From: Faecalibacterium prausnitzii | GTDB lineage: Bacteria > Bacillota > Clostridia > Oscillospirales > Ruminococcaceae | Assembly: GCA_004558805.1 (NCBI GenBank) | Contig: SFDE01000016.1 | Span: 1-64,000, forward strand | Direction: 5' to 3' | Length of the DNA: 64,000 bases | Part shown: piece by piece, positions 51,271 through 59,706 of the stretch | Layout: each line of letters starts with the position of its first letter | Numbering within the stretch: the stretch's first letter is position 1 | Notes under the pieces: model-generated | The model's input: the letters and a program-made list of their open reading frames with translations, nothing else | Told to the model about the DNA's origin: nothing | Databases searched by the model: none | Program-made: the position numbers and the translations under genes

Positions 51271-53265
51271 ATGGCAGAAGAAATCATTACCAGCACAAAT
51301 GCCGAAACCGCTACCGACCACGAGTATAATGCCAGCGAGATCCAGGTCCTGAAGGGTCTGGAAGCTGTCCGCAAGCGTCCCGGCATGTATATCGGCTCCA
51401 CCGGCGAGCGGGGTCTCCACCACCTTGTTTACGAGATCGTGGACAACGCCATCGACGAGGCGCTTGCCGGCTACTGCAATCACATCGAGGTGAAGATCCT
51501 GAAGGACAACATCATTCAGGTCACCGATAATGGTCGCGGCATCCCCGTGGATATCCAGTCCGATACCGGTCTGCCGGCAGTCACGGTGGTGTACACCATC
51601 CTCCACGCCGGCGGCAAGTTCGGCGGCGAGAACTCCGGCTACAAGGTGGCAGGCGGTCTCCACGGCGTGGGCGCTTCGGTGGTCAATGCCTGTTCCGAAT
51701 GGCTCACCGTCAATGTCCGCCGTGACGGGCACGAGTACCAGCAGACCTTCCGCCGGGGCGAACCGGACGGAGAGCTGAAGTGTCTGGGCACCGTGGCGGA
51801 GGGAGTCACCGGCACCCGGGTCACTTTTAAGCCGGACCCGGAGATGTTCCGGGATACCACTGTATACGACTTTGACACCCTGGAAAAGCGGCTGCGGGAA
51901 GAAAGCTTCCTGAACGCCGGCGTCAAGATCACCCTGACCGATGAGCGGGAGCTGTACACCCCGGTGCTGGAGGACGGCAAGGAGGGGGAACCCTGCTACC
52001 GCTCCGAGATCATGTGCTACGAGGGCGGCATCAAGAGCTTTGTCACCTATCTGGGCGAAAAGCGGAAGCTGGAGGTGCTGCACCCCAATGTCATCTACCT
52101 GAAGGGGCAGACCGACCGGGGCATGGCAGAGATCGCCCTGCAGTACAATTCCAGCTACAACGAGCTGCTGCTGAGCTTTGCCAACAACGTGAACACCCCC
52201 GACGGCGGCACCCACGAGGAGGGCTTTAAATCCAGCCTCACCCGTGTGTTCAACGACTACGGTCGCAGCCACGGTCTGCTGAAGGACAAGGACGAGAACC
52301 TCTCCGGTACCGACGTCCGGGAAGGTCTGATCTGCGTCATCTCGGTAAAGCTGCAGGAGGCGGAGTTCGAGGGACAGACCAAGGCAAAGCTGGGCAATAC
52401 GGAGATCCGCACTCTGGTGTCCAACATGGTCTATTCCAAGCTCATGGAGTTCTTTGAGGAGAACCCCGGCGTGGCAAAGGCGATCTTTGAAAAGGCAACG
52501 CAGGCGGCGCGTGCCCGCGCCGCCGCCAAAAAGGCGCGGGAACTGGTGCGCCGCAAGAGTGCTCTGGAAACCAGCCGGATGCCGGGCAAGCTGGCAGACT
52601 GCCGGGAAAAGGACCCCTCCAAGACGGAAATTTTCATCGTCGAGGGCGACTCTGCAGGCGGCTCTGCCAAGATGGGTCGGGACTCGGCGATCCAGGCGAT
52701 CCTGCCGCTGTGGGGCAAGATGCTGAACGTGGAAAAGGCACGTGCGGACAAGATCTACGGCAACGACAAGCTGATGCCGGTGGTGCTGGCTCTGGGCTGC
52801 GGCATCGGTGAGGAATTTGATATCTCCAAGCTGCGGTACGACAAGGTGTTCATTATGGCAGATGCGGACGTGGACGGTTCTCATATCTGCACTCTGATGC
52901 TGACCTTCTTCTTCCGCTATATGCGCCCCCTCATTGAGCAGGGTCATGTGTATGTGGCGCAGCCTCCCCTGTTCAAGGTCCAGAAGGGCAACACCATCAA
53001 ATACGCCTACAACGATGCAGAAATGGCGATCCTCTCTCAGGAGATGCCCGGCGCCAAAGTGAGCCGCTACAAAGGTCTGGGCGAGATGAACCCGGACCAG
53101 CTGTGGGAGACCACTATGAACCCGGATAACCGGGTCATCGTGCAGATCACCATTGAGGATGCCGAAAAGGCAGATGAGGCGTTCACCATCCTGATGGGCG
53201 ACCAGGTGGAGCCCCGCCGCCGCTTTATCGAGACCAACGCCCAGTACGCAAAGCTGGACGTGTAA
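51271..53265 (+). CDS. gyrB: DNA gyrase subunit B
   Basis: This 664-residue protein has the GHKL ATPase with VDNAIDEALAGYC and DNGRGIPVD. The transducer domain follows. The TOPRIM domain carries EGDSAGGSAKMGRD and DADVDGSH, and the tail ends YAKLDV. With GyrA it introduces negative supercoils. The ATG at 51271 was chosen because AAAGGGAGAAAGGAA precedes it. Confidence 0.96.
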   Translation: MAEEIITSTNAETATDHEYNASEIQVLKGLEAVRKRPGMYIGSTGERGLHHLVYEIVDNAIDEALAGYCNHIEVKILKDNIIQVTDNGRGIPVDIQSDTGLPAVTVVYTILHAGGKFGGENSGYKVAGGLHGVGASVVNACSEWLTVNVRRDGHEYQQTFRRGEPDGELKCLGTVAEGVTGTRVTFKPDPEMFRDTTVYDFDTLEKRLREESFLNAGVKITLTDERELYTPVLEDGKEGEPCYRSEIMCYEGGIKSFVTYLGEKRKLEVLHPNVIYLKGQTDRGMAEIALQYNSSYNELLLSFANNVNTPDGGTHEEGFKSSLTRVFNDYGRSHGLLKDKDENLSGTDVREGLICVISVKLQEAEFEGQTKAKLGNTEIRTLVSNMVYSKLMEFFEENPGVAKAIFEKATQAARARAAAKKARELVRRKSALETSRMPGKLADCREKDPSKTEIFIVEGDSAGGSAKMGRDSAIQAILPLWGKMLNVEKARADKIYGNDKLMPVVLALGCGIGEEFDISKLRYDKVFIMADADVDGSHICTLMLTFFFRYMRPLIEQGHVYVAQPPLFKVQKGNTIKYAYNDAEMAILSQEMPGAKVSRYKGLGEMNPDQLWETTMNPDNRVIVQITIEDAEKADEAFTILMGDQVEPRRRFIETNAQYAKLDV

Positions 53266-53270
53266 GGGGG

Positions 53271-53417
53271 CTCGCCCTCTCCGTCTTGGCAAAGAGATGC
53301 ACTTTGCGTGGACTGCCAAAGGCTCCCCCTTTGAGGAAAGACTTCCCCCGCACCGGGGGAAGATGTCGTGCAGCGACAAAAGGGGGAATCTGGCGCATAT
53401 GCGCCTGAGAGGGCGAG
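53271..53417. repeat. Palindromic repeat element between gyrB and gyrA
   Basis: This 147-base element has perfect 11-bp terminal inverted repeats, CTCGCCCTCTC (53271-53281) and GAGAGGGCGAG (53407-53417). Inside, GCCAAAGGCTCCCC and a TGGCGCATATGCGCC hairpin before CTGAGAGGG match the repeat family at 57053-57277. It encodes nothing and looks like a MITE or a REP-like element. Confidence 0.7.
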
Positions 53418-53483
53418 GCTGTTTTCCGAGAAAAAATCCCTTTCCTGTAAAAGTAGAGAGGGTCAAACCCTACGGAGGAACAA

Positions 53484-56066
53484 ATGGAAGAAGATTATGT
53501 GATGATACCGGGCAGCGGAACCAAAAAGATCATCCGCGATGTCAAAAAGGAGATCGAGACCGCATTTCTGGACTACTCCATGTCGGTCATCGTATCCCGT
53601 GCTCTGCCCGATGTGCGGGACGGTCTGAAGCCGGTGCACCGCCGCATTCTGTACACTATGCACGAGCGTGGCAACGACCCCAGCCACGCATACCGCAAGT
53701 CCGCCGACACCGTTGGTGCGGTGCTGGGCTCCTACCACCCCCACGGTGACGCATCGGTCTACGATGCCATGGTCCGTCTGGCACAGGACTTTTCCCTGCG
53801 GTATCCGCTGGTGGATGGTCAGGGTAACTTTGGCTCTGTGGACGGCGACCCTCCGGCTGCCTACCGTTACACCGAGGCGCGCATGAGCCGCATGGCGGTG
53901 GAGATGCTCACCGACATCGACAAGGATACCATCAACTGGGACCCCAACTTTGACGAGACCAAAAAGGAACCCAGTGTTCTGCCCTGCCGCTTCCCCAACC
54001 TGCTGGTCAACGGCAGTCAGGGCATCGCCGTGGGCATGGCGACCAACATCCCGCCCCACAACCTCGGCGAGGTCATTGACGGCTGTGTTGCCTACATCGA
54101 TGACCCGGACATCGACCTGCCGGGGCTTATGGAGCACATCAAGGGACCGGACTTCCCCACCGCCGGCATCATTATGGGACGCAGCGGCATCCGTGCCGCC
54201 TACGCCACCGGCAGAGGCAAGATCACCCTCCGGGGTCGTGCCACCATCGAGGAGACCAAAAACGGTCGCACCCAGATCGTCATTACCGAGATCCCTTATA
54301 TGGTCAACAAGGCACGGCTCATTGAGAACATGGCGGACCTTGTAAAGGACAAGCGCATCGAGGGCATTACCGGACTCAACGACGAGACCAACCGCAAGGG
54401 TATGCGCATTGTGGTGGACATCCGTAAGGACGCCAACGCACAGGTGGTCCTGAACCAGCTGTACCAGTATACCCAGCTGCAGGATACCGTGGGCGTCATC
54501 ATGCTGGCGATCGACCACAAGGTGCCCAAGGTGCTGACCCTGAAGCAGATGATCCAGAAGTATGTGGAGTTCCAGGACGAAGTGGTGCGCCGCCGCACCC
54601 AGTTCGACCTGAAAAAAGCAAAGGAACGTGCCCACATTCTGGAAGGTCTGAAAAAGGCAACCGACATAGTGGACGAGCTGATCGCCACCATCCGTGCCTG
54701 CAAGGGCGGCATGGCAGAGGCAAAGCAGGCGATCATGGAACAGTTTGGCTTTGACGATCTGCAGGCAGATGCCATTGTCAAGCTGCAGCTGGGTCGTCTG
54801 GCAGGTCTGGAAATTCTGAAGATCGAAGAAGAACTGGCAGCCCTCCACGCCAAGATCCAGGACTGGGAAGCGATCCTTGCGGACGACACCCGGGTGCTTG
54901 CCATCGTCAAGGACGAGCTGCTGGAGATGAAGCGCCGCTTTGGTGACGAGCGCCGCACCGAGATCCAGTCGGTCACCGGCGAGGTGGACATTGAGGACCT
55001 GATCGCTGAGGAGCAGTGTGTCTACACCCTCACCGAGGCAGGCTATATCAAGCGTCAGCTGAAGGCGACCTATCAGGCACAGCGCCGGGGCGGCAGAGGC
55101 ATTTCCGGCATGACCCGGAAGGAAGAGGACATCGTGCAGGAGATGTTTGTAGGCTCCACCCACGACTATGTGCTCTTTGTCACCGACCGGGGTCGTCTGT
55201 TCCGCATCAAGGGCTACACCATCGCCGAGGGCAGCCGCACCAGCAAGGGCACCAACATCGTGAACCTACTGCAGCTGGCAGAGGGCGAAAAGGTCACCAA
55301 CATGATCTGCCAGAGCCGGGAGGCGGACACCGAGGGCGGCTTTGTGACCATGGTGACCCGGCAGGGTCTTATCAAGCGTACCCCGCTGGAACAGTACGCC
55401 AACATCCGCAAGTCCGGACTCATCGGCATTGCCCTCAACGAGGGAGATGCTCTGGCATGGACCCGTCTCACCTCCGGACACGATATGCTCATCGTTGCCA
55501 CCCGCAACGGTCAGGCAATCCGCTTTAACGAAGAGGACGCCCGTCCCATGGGACGCAACGGTCACGGCGTCCGTGCCATCCGTCTGGCAGAAGGCGACGA
55601 AGTGGTGGGCGTGTGCATCTGCCGGGAAGGCGGCACTGTGCTGACCGTCACCGAAAACGGCAAGGGTCGCCGCTCCGACATCGACACCTACCGCATCACC
55701 GCCCGTGGCGGCAAGGGCATCCGCAACTACGATGCCTCCAAGGATAAGGTTGCCGCTGTGAAGATCGTGGACGATGTGGACGACATCCTGCTCAGCAGTC
55801 AGGAGGGCATCATCATCCGTCTCCACGCCGACGAGATCCCCCTCCAGAGCCGCTACGGCTCCGGCGTCCGGGTCATGCGTCTGGGCGAGAACGACAAGGT
55901 GATGGTGCTGGCACGCACCGACCACGACGACGAGGCACAGACCGAGCAGATCGATACTTCCGAGGCAGAGGAAGAACCCACTGCCGAGCAGCTTGCCGCC
56001 ATGGAGGCAGAGGACGCTGCCGCCGCTGTGGAAGCCCCGGAGGCAGACCCGGAAGAAAAGGAATGA
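53484..56066 (+). CDS. gyrA: DNA gyrase subunit A
   Basis: This 860-residue protein has the breakage-reunion domain with catalytic Tyr129 in RYTEAR. The quinolone region reads HPHGDASVYD (Ala90, Ser91, Asp94). The C-terminal beta-pinwheel carries the GyrA box QRRGGRG. The last 60 residues are highly acidic (EAEEEPTAEQ...). The ATG lies behind ACGGAGGAAC. The Ala at the usual Ser position is the form also found naturally in mycobacteria. Confidence 0.96.
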   Translation: MEEDYVMIPGSGTKKIIRDVKKEIETAFLDYSMSVIVSRALPDVRDGLKPVHRRILYTMHERGNDPSHAYRKSADTVGAVLGSYHPHGDASVYDAMVRLAQDFSLRYPLVDGQGNFGSVDGDPPAAYRYTEARMSRMAVEMLTDIDKDTINWDPNFDETKKEPSVLPCRFPNLLVNGSQGIAVGMATNIPPHNLGEVIDGCVAYIDDPDIDLPGLMEHIKGPDFPTAGIIMGRSGIRAAYATGRGKITLRGRATIEETKNGRTQIVITEIPYMVNKARLIENMADLVKDKRIEGITGLNDETNRKGMRIVVDIRKDANAQVVLNQLYQYTQLQDTVGVIMLAIDHKVPKVLTLKQMIQKYVEFQDEVVRRRTQFDLKKAKERAHILEGLKKATDIVDELIATIRACKGGMAEAKQAIMEQFGFDDLQADAIVKLQLGRLAGLEILKIEEELAALHAKIQDWEAILADDTRVLAIVKDELLEMKRRFGDERRTEIQSVTGEVDIEDLIAEEQCVYTLTEAGYIKRQLKATYQAQRRGGRGISGMTRKEEDIVQEMFVGSTHDYVLFVTDRGRLFRIKGYTIAEGSRTSKGTNIVNLLQLAEGEKVTNMICQSREADTEGGFVTMVTRQGLIKRTPLEQYANIRKSGLIGIALNEGDALAWTRLTSGHDMLIVATRNGQAIRFNEEDARPMGRNGHGVRAIRLAEGDEVVGVCICREGGTVLTVTENGKGRRSDIDTYRITARGGKGIRNYDASKDKVAAVKIVDDVDDILLSSQEGIIIRLHADEIPLQSRYGSGVRVMRLGENDKVMVLARTDHDDEAQTEQIDTSEAEEEPTAEQLAAMEAEDAAAAVEAPEADPEEKE

Positions 56067-56154
56067 TGTGCAGAGCGAAGCGGAGCACATTTAAAATCGT
56101 TTCACCGTCAGGTTTGTCTGGACTTCCCCTCAAAACTGTGATAAGATAAACAAA

Positions 56155-56349
56155 ATCACAATGCCCGTGGGGGAGTAGCAGGCGCTTTGCAGAGCGCAGC
56201 AAGTCAACACAATGACCGTTCTGGTCTGGCTTGCTTTCATTTGCGAGACTCATGTGTTTTAAGGACGTGTAAAAGTGCGCCCGGACACATGGAGTCGGTT
56301 AAAAAAACCACCCGGTCCCGGATGCACAGCGCATCCGGGACCGGGTTTT
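56155..56349 (+). promoter_or_regulatory. Manganese riboswitch (yybP-ykoY type) with terminator
   Basis: The leader of mntP has the yybP-ykoY core GGGGGAGTAGC (56169-56179) and a GCGAGACTCA element (56243-56252). The aptamer ends near 56290. A 15-bp stem CCCGGTCCCGGATGC (56311-56325, partner 56331-56345) followed by TTTTG acts as the expression platform. High Mn2+ would disrupt it and allow mntP transcription. Recognition is by conserved motif and by the adjacent Mn exporter. A short hairpin of unknown use precedes it at 56067-56154. Confidence 0.8.
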
Positions 56350-56393
56350 GTGTTATCCTCATATATTCAGGTCGGATTCAGGAGGCAGACGAT

Positions 56394-56975
56394 ATGGAAT
56401 GGAATCTTGTGTTTTTTCTCAACAGCGCCCTGCTGGGAGTGGGGCTGGCAATGGATGCCTTTTCGGTGTCCATGGCAAACGGTCTTCACGACCCCAAAAT
56501 GAACCGGAGCACCATGGCAAAAATTGCCGGCACCTTTGGAGCATTTCAGGCGCTTATGCCCATGGCGGGCTGGGTGTGTGTCCACACCATTCTGGAACTG
56601 TTCTCTTCTTTTGAGACCTTCATTCCCTGGATCGCGCTGGCACTGCTGGGCTACATCGGCGGCAAGATGCTGCTGGAAGGCATCCGGGGCGGTGAGGCAG
56701 AGGAAGCGGCGGAGCTCAGCACCGGGGCGCTGCTGATGCAGGGCATTGCCACCAGCATCGACGCCCTTTCGGTGGGCTTTACCATCTCGGAATACGGCTG
56801 GCTCATGGCGCTGGTGTGTGCGGTGATCATTGCGGTGGTGACCTTTTTCATCTGCATGGCGGGACTGGACATCGGCAAAAAGTTTGGTACAAAGCTTTCC
56901 GGCAAGGCGAATATTCTGGGAGGCGTCATCCTTATCGGCATCGGTCTGGAGATCTTTATCTCCGGGGTGCTGTAA
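56394..56975 (+). CDS. mntP: Manganese efflux pump MntP
   Basis: This 193-residue protein has six membrane helices and the two MntP signatures AMDAFSVSMANGL and TSIDALSVGF, whose Asp residues bind the metal. It exports Mn2+. The upstream riboswitch fits this role. The ATG at 56394 follows AGGAGG. Confidence 0.93.
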   Translation: MEWNLVFFLNSALLGVGLAMDAFSVSMANGLHDPKMNRSTMAKIAGTFGAFQALMPMAGWVCVHTILELFSSFETFIPWIALALLGYIGGKMLLEGIRGGEAEEAAELSTGALLMQGIATSIDALSVGFTISEYGWLMALVCAVIIAVVTFFICMAGLDIGKKFGTKLSGKANILGGVILIGIGLEIFISGVL

Positions 56976-56991
56976 AAAAGACTGTAAAAAG

Positions 56992-57025
56992 CAAGCCCGG
57001 AAGGCAGAAATACCTTCCGGGCTTG
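56992..57025 (+). terminator. Terminator after mntP
   Basis: The 13-bp stem CAAGCCCGGAAGG and its complement has a weak T tract. Confidence 0.6.
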
Positions 57026-57052
57026 TGATTTACTCCTTCCGTCGCAGCTTGC

Positions 57053-57277
57053 GCTGTGCCAAAGGCTCCCTCCAGGAGGGCGCCAACCTCTCCGTCTGCT
57101 CCCCTGAAGGGGGCTTATGGCGTTACCGCAAGCTTTACACTTTAGCCGGAAACTTTACCGCTGTGCCAAAGGCTCCCTCCCAGAGGGAGCTGGCAAAACC
57201 GTCAGGTTTTGACTGAGGGAGTTTAAGCTCCCCCCTTCGGGGGAGCTGGCACGCCGTAAGGCGTGACTGAGAGGGTC
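57053..57277. repeat. Tandem palindromic repeat modules
   Basis: The 21-base word GCTGTGCCAAAGGCTCCCTC (plus C) occurs identically at 57053-57073 and 57160-57180. Two modules of the form GCTCCC...GGGAGCTGGC, a small hairpin, then GACTGAG(A/G)GGG follow each other (57172-57220 and 57226-57275). The family also appears between gyrB and gyrA. Confidence 0.75.
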
Positions 57278-57282
57278 TGTCA

Positions 57283-57300
57283 TTGTTCCCCGTGGAACAA
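57283..57300. other. parS-like site near the repeat block
   Basis: TTGTTCCCCGTGGAACAA is an 18-base palindrome with one central mismatch to perfect symmetry (CCCG for CACG). It keeps the CGTG core of the consensus parS. Confidence 0.7.
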
Positions 57301-57307
57301 TTTGAAC

Positions 57308-57994
57308 TTATTTCACGGTCTCCGGTTCAAAAAAGTCGGCGTATTCCTCGGTGAGCCGACTGCCCAGGCGGCGGATGCCGCCGTAGAGGTGCCGCTCCAC
57401 CAGAGGTTCAAAGGCGGCAAGGTCGCACCGTTCAATGGCGTTCAGCAGGTTCCGGTGGTCTGCAATGACCTCGTCCAGCCCGCCGCTGGTCATGGTGTCC
57501 AGCATCCGGAACCGGCTGTAGTCCGCATGGGCGTTCTGCAGCGTGCCCCACAGATACATCTTGTCCATGGCGGCAAACCAGGTCTCGTGCAGCAGGCGGT
57601 CTGCCTCATAGAGACGGTTGAAATCCGGCTCGGGGGCGTGCGCCAGCTTTTCGTAGGCGTCCACCCGCACCCGGATGGCGGCACGCTGCTCCGGGGTGCA
57701 CCGGGGGGTAAAGTCCCGGAGCACCCGCGCCTCCACCGCTGTGCGCTCGTAGATCAGCTCGTCCACGATGCGCCGGTTCAGCCGGGTGACGGTGGTGCCC
57801 TTGTAGGGTACGATCTTTACCAGTCCGTTTTCCTGCAATTTTTGCAGCACCACCCGGATCAGGGTCCGGGGCGCCCCAAACCGGCTGCACAGGGGATTTT
57901 CGCTGAGAGAAGAGCCGGGGCGCAGGGTCAGGTCAATGATCTCCCGCTCCAGCACGGCATAGATCTCGGCGTCGGTCTTGTATTGCTGTTCCAT
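57308..57994 (-). CDS. GntR family regulator (FCD subfamily)
   Basis: This 228-residue protein has an N-terminal winged helix (EIYAVLEREIIDLTLRPGSS, then FGAPRTLIRVVLQKLQENGL). A helical FCD domain carries the metal-binding residues Asp and His (YEADRLLHETWF, IADHRNLLNAIE, ERHLYGG). Such proteins repress genes for organic or amino acid use and are released by ligand. The ATG at 57994 has AGGTGA upstream; GTG at 58003 is also in frame. No obvious target gene lies beside it. Confidence 0.88.
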   Translation of the reverse strand: MEQQYKTDAEIYAVLEREIIDLTLRPGSSLSENPLCSRFGAPRTLIRVVLQKLQENGLVKIVPYKGTTVTRLNRRIVDELIYERTAVEARVLRDFTPRCTPEQRAAIRVRVDAYEKLAHAPEPDFNRLYEADRLLHETWFAAMDKMYLWGTLQNAHADYSRFRMLDTMTSGGLDEVIADHRNLLNAIERCDLAAFEPLVERHLYGGIRRLGSRLTEEYADFFEPETVK

Positions 57995-58034
57995 ATCACT
58001 CACCTAGTTGAAATGATGTATTTGCGGCGATCCA

Positions 58035-58727
58035 TCATTCTAAAAATTCTCTCCATGGTCCGGTCTGCGGCAGGGGCAGTTCAAACTTCATATCTTTTCC
58101 GGTCACGGGGTGCACAAACTGCAGCCCGCAGCTCTGCAGCGCAATGCTGCCCTTGTGGCGGCTGCCGTACTTGCCGTCTCCGTACAAGGGATGTTTCCGG
58201 GAGGCAAACTGCACCCGGATCTGATGGGTGCGTCCAGTGTGCAGGGTGATCTGCACAAGGCTGCACTCCCCTGCAGTGGACAGGATCCGGTATTCCAGCA
58301 CCGCCTCCCGCACCCCCTTCCGGGGGCGGCTCACCGGGAACACCCGCCCCTTCCGGCTGTCCTTGAACAGATAGTCCCGCAGGACGCCGGTCTCCGGCAA
58401 ATTTTGGTCAGGGGCACCGGCGACCACGGCGCGGTACTGCTTGATGAACCGGGGTGGCTCTGGTGCACCTTCGGCTCTGCCGTCCTGTACGGCGTAGGCG
58501 GTCTGACTCTGGGTGATCTGCCGGCTGAGATGGGCGGCAGCAGCAGGGGTCTTTGCGTAGACCATCAGCCCGGATACGCCGGTGTCCAGACGGTGGACCA
58601 CCCCCACAAAGGCGTCCGGACACTGCCACTGTTCCCGCAGGGCGGCAATGACCCCTTCCTCGCTGGAAAGCCCGGCGGGCTTGTCCACCACCACAAGGGC
58701 GGCGTCTTCGTATACCACAGGGATCAC
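58035..58727 (-). CDS. RluA-family pseudouridine synthase
   Basis: This 230-residue protein has the catalytic motif VHRLDTGVSGLMVYAKT (Asp nucleophile) and the late RTHQIRVQFA. The S4 domain found in RluC/RluD is absent, so it is closer to the short RluA/TruC type. The target RNA is unknown. It overlaps the Nudix gene by four bases and should be cotranscribed with it. Confidence 0.9.
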   Translation of the reverse strand: MIPVVYEDAALVVVDKPAGLSSEEGVIAALREQWQCPDAFVGVVHRLDTGVSGLMVYAKTPAAAAHLSRQITQSQTAYAVQDGRAEGAPEPPRFIKQYRAVVAGAPDQNLPETGVLRDYLFKDSRKGRVFPVSRPRKGVREAVLEYRILSTAGECSLVQITLHTGRTHQIRVQFASRKHPLYGDGKYGSRHKGSIALQSCGLQFVHPVTGKDMKFELPLPQTGPWREFLE

Positions 58728-59278
58728 AGCTTGCCCTCTGCCACCAGTGCCTTCAGCTTCAGGATGCCGGCAATGGTCTTTCCGTCCTTGATCTCCCCGC
58801 TCATGACCATCTGGTATGCCTTCTCCAGAGGCACCCGGTCCGGGGTCAGGAACTCGTCTGCATCCAGATGCATCTGGGTCTGGTGCAGTCCGGTGGCGAT
58901 CCAGGTGTAGATCACCTCGGTGTCATAGCCCACGGTGGGGTAGAACTCTCCCAGAGAGGTGTAGTGATCGGCGGTAAGCCCGCACTCCTCTTCCAGCTCC
59001 CGCTTTGCCGCCTCAAAAGGGTCCTCTCCCTTTTCCAGCTTACCGGCAGGCAGCTCCCACAGCTCCTGCTGCATGGCGTAGCGGAACTGACGAACCATGC
59101 AGATGGTGCCGTCCTCAAAATACGGCAGGATGCAGGCGCCGCCGTGGTGGTGGACCACCTCTCGGGAAGCGGTCTTGCCGTTCTCCAGCAGAGCCACATC
59201 CTTGGTCAGGGTAATGACCCTGCCCTCAAAAAGCACCTCGCTGGAAAGAGTCTTTTCAAAATGCACTGTACGTTCCAT
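58724..59278 (-). CDS. nudF: Nudix hydrolase, ADP-ribose pyrophosphatase-like
   Basis: This 184-residue protein has a complete Nudix box GKLEKGEDPFEAAKRELEEE followed by CGL. The shape of the N-terminal dimer strand and YDTEVIYTWIATGL fit ADP-ribose pyrophosphatases. They cleave ADP-ribose to AMP and ribose-5-phosphate. It is the first gene of a two-gene operon. Confidence 0.88.
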   Translation of the reverse strand: MERTVHFEKTLSSEVLFEGRVITLTKDVALLENGKTASREVVHHHGGACILPYFEDGTICMVRQFRYAMQQELWELPAGKLEKGEDPFEAAKRELEEECGLTADHYTSLGEFYPTVGYDTEVIYTWIATGLHQTQMHLDADEFLTPDRVPLEKAYQMVMSGEIKDGKTIAGILKLKALVAEGKL

Positions 59279-59577
59279 TTGCCTTTGCCCCTTTTTTCCG
59301 GCGAAACGCCGGTTTTCTGCTTCTCAGTTTACGGCAAGGCAGGGTTTTTTGTCAATAACCAAGATGGAAACGATACCAAAGCCAACCGGGAAAATATCCC
59401 CAAAAAACCAGGGAAAAATGAAATATTTGACAAAAATATCACTATCCGGAGAAAACCGCTCCGGCAAAAAATAAAAAACCGAAAAAACGGCGTGGTTTCT
59501 TGCTTTAATACGCTAAAGACGTACAAAACAGCTAAAAAATATTTTTTATTTTTGGTGTGTTTGTTGGTCGCTATACG
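59279..59577. other. AT-rich spacer between divergent genes
   Basis: About 300 bases rich in A and T hold no gene. A hairpin CCGGAG/CTCCGG is at 59447-59465. The region lies upstream of the nifJ promoter and may be an A-tract upstream element. Confidence 0.5.
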
Positions 59578-59606
59578 TTTACTTTGCGGGCGGAATTTGT
59601 TATTAT
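59578..59606 (+). promoter_or_regulatory. Likely promoter of pyruvate:ferredoxin oxidoreductase
   Basis: TTTACT (59578-59583), 17 bases and TATTAT (59601-59606). A hairpin GCGGG/CCCCGC (59650-59667) lies in the leader. Confidence 0.55.
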
Positions 59607-59706
59607 AGTATACAAGCAATAGTGCCTTTTAAGGAGTTCTCCGGCTCCAGCGGGCATATTGCCCCGCGCTAAAGGTACCAAAATTCTGAATAATGGAGGA
59701 AGAAAA

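Noticed and set aside
46634..56066. Long opposite-strand open frames over dnaA, gyrB and gyrA
   Set aside because: They are shadows of high-GC coding sequence. They lack ribosome sites and family features, and they lie on the strand opposite essential genes.
59659..59706. An upstream TTG start for nifJ giving a second PRAK peptide
   Set aside because: The downstream ATG has GGAGG at proper distance and matches the family N-terminus. The upstream codon has no ribosome site at good spacing.
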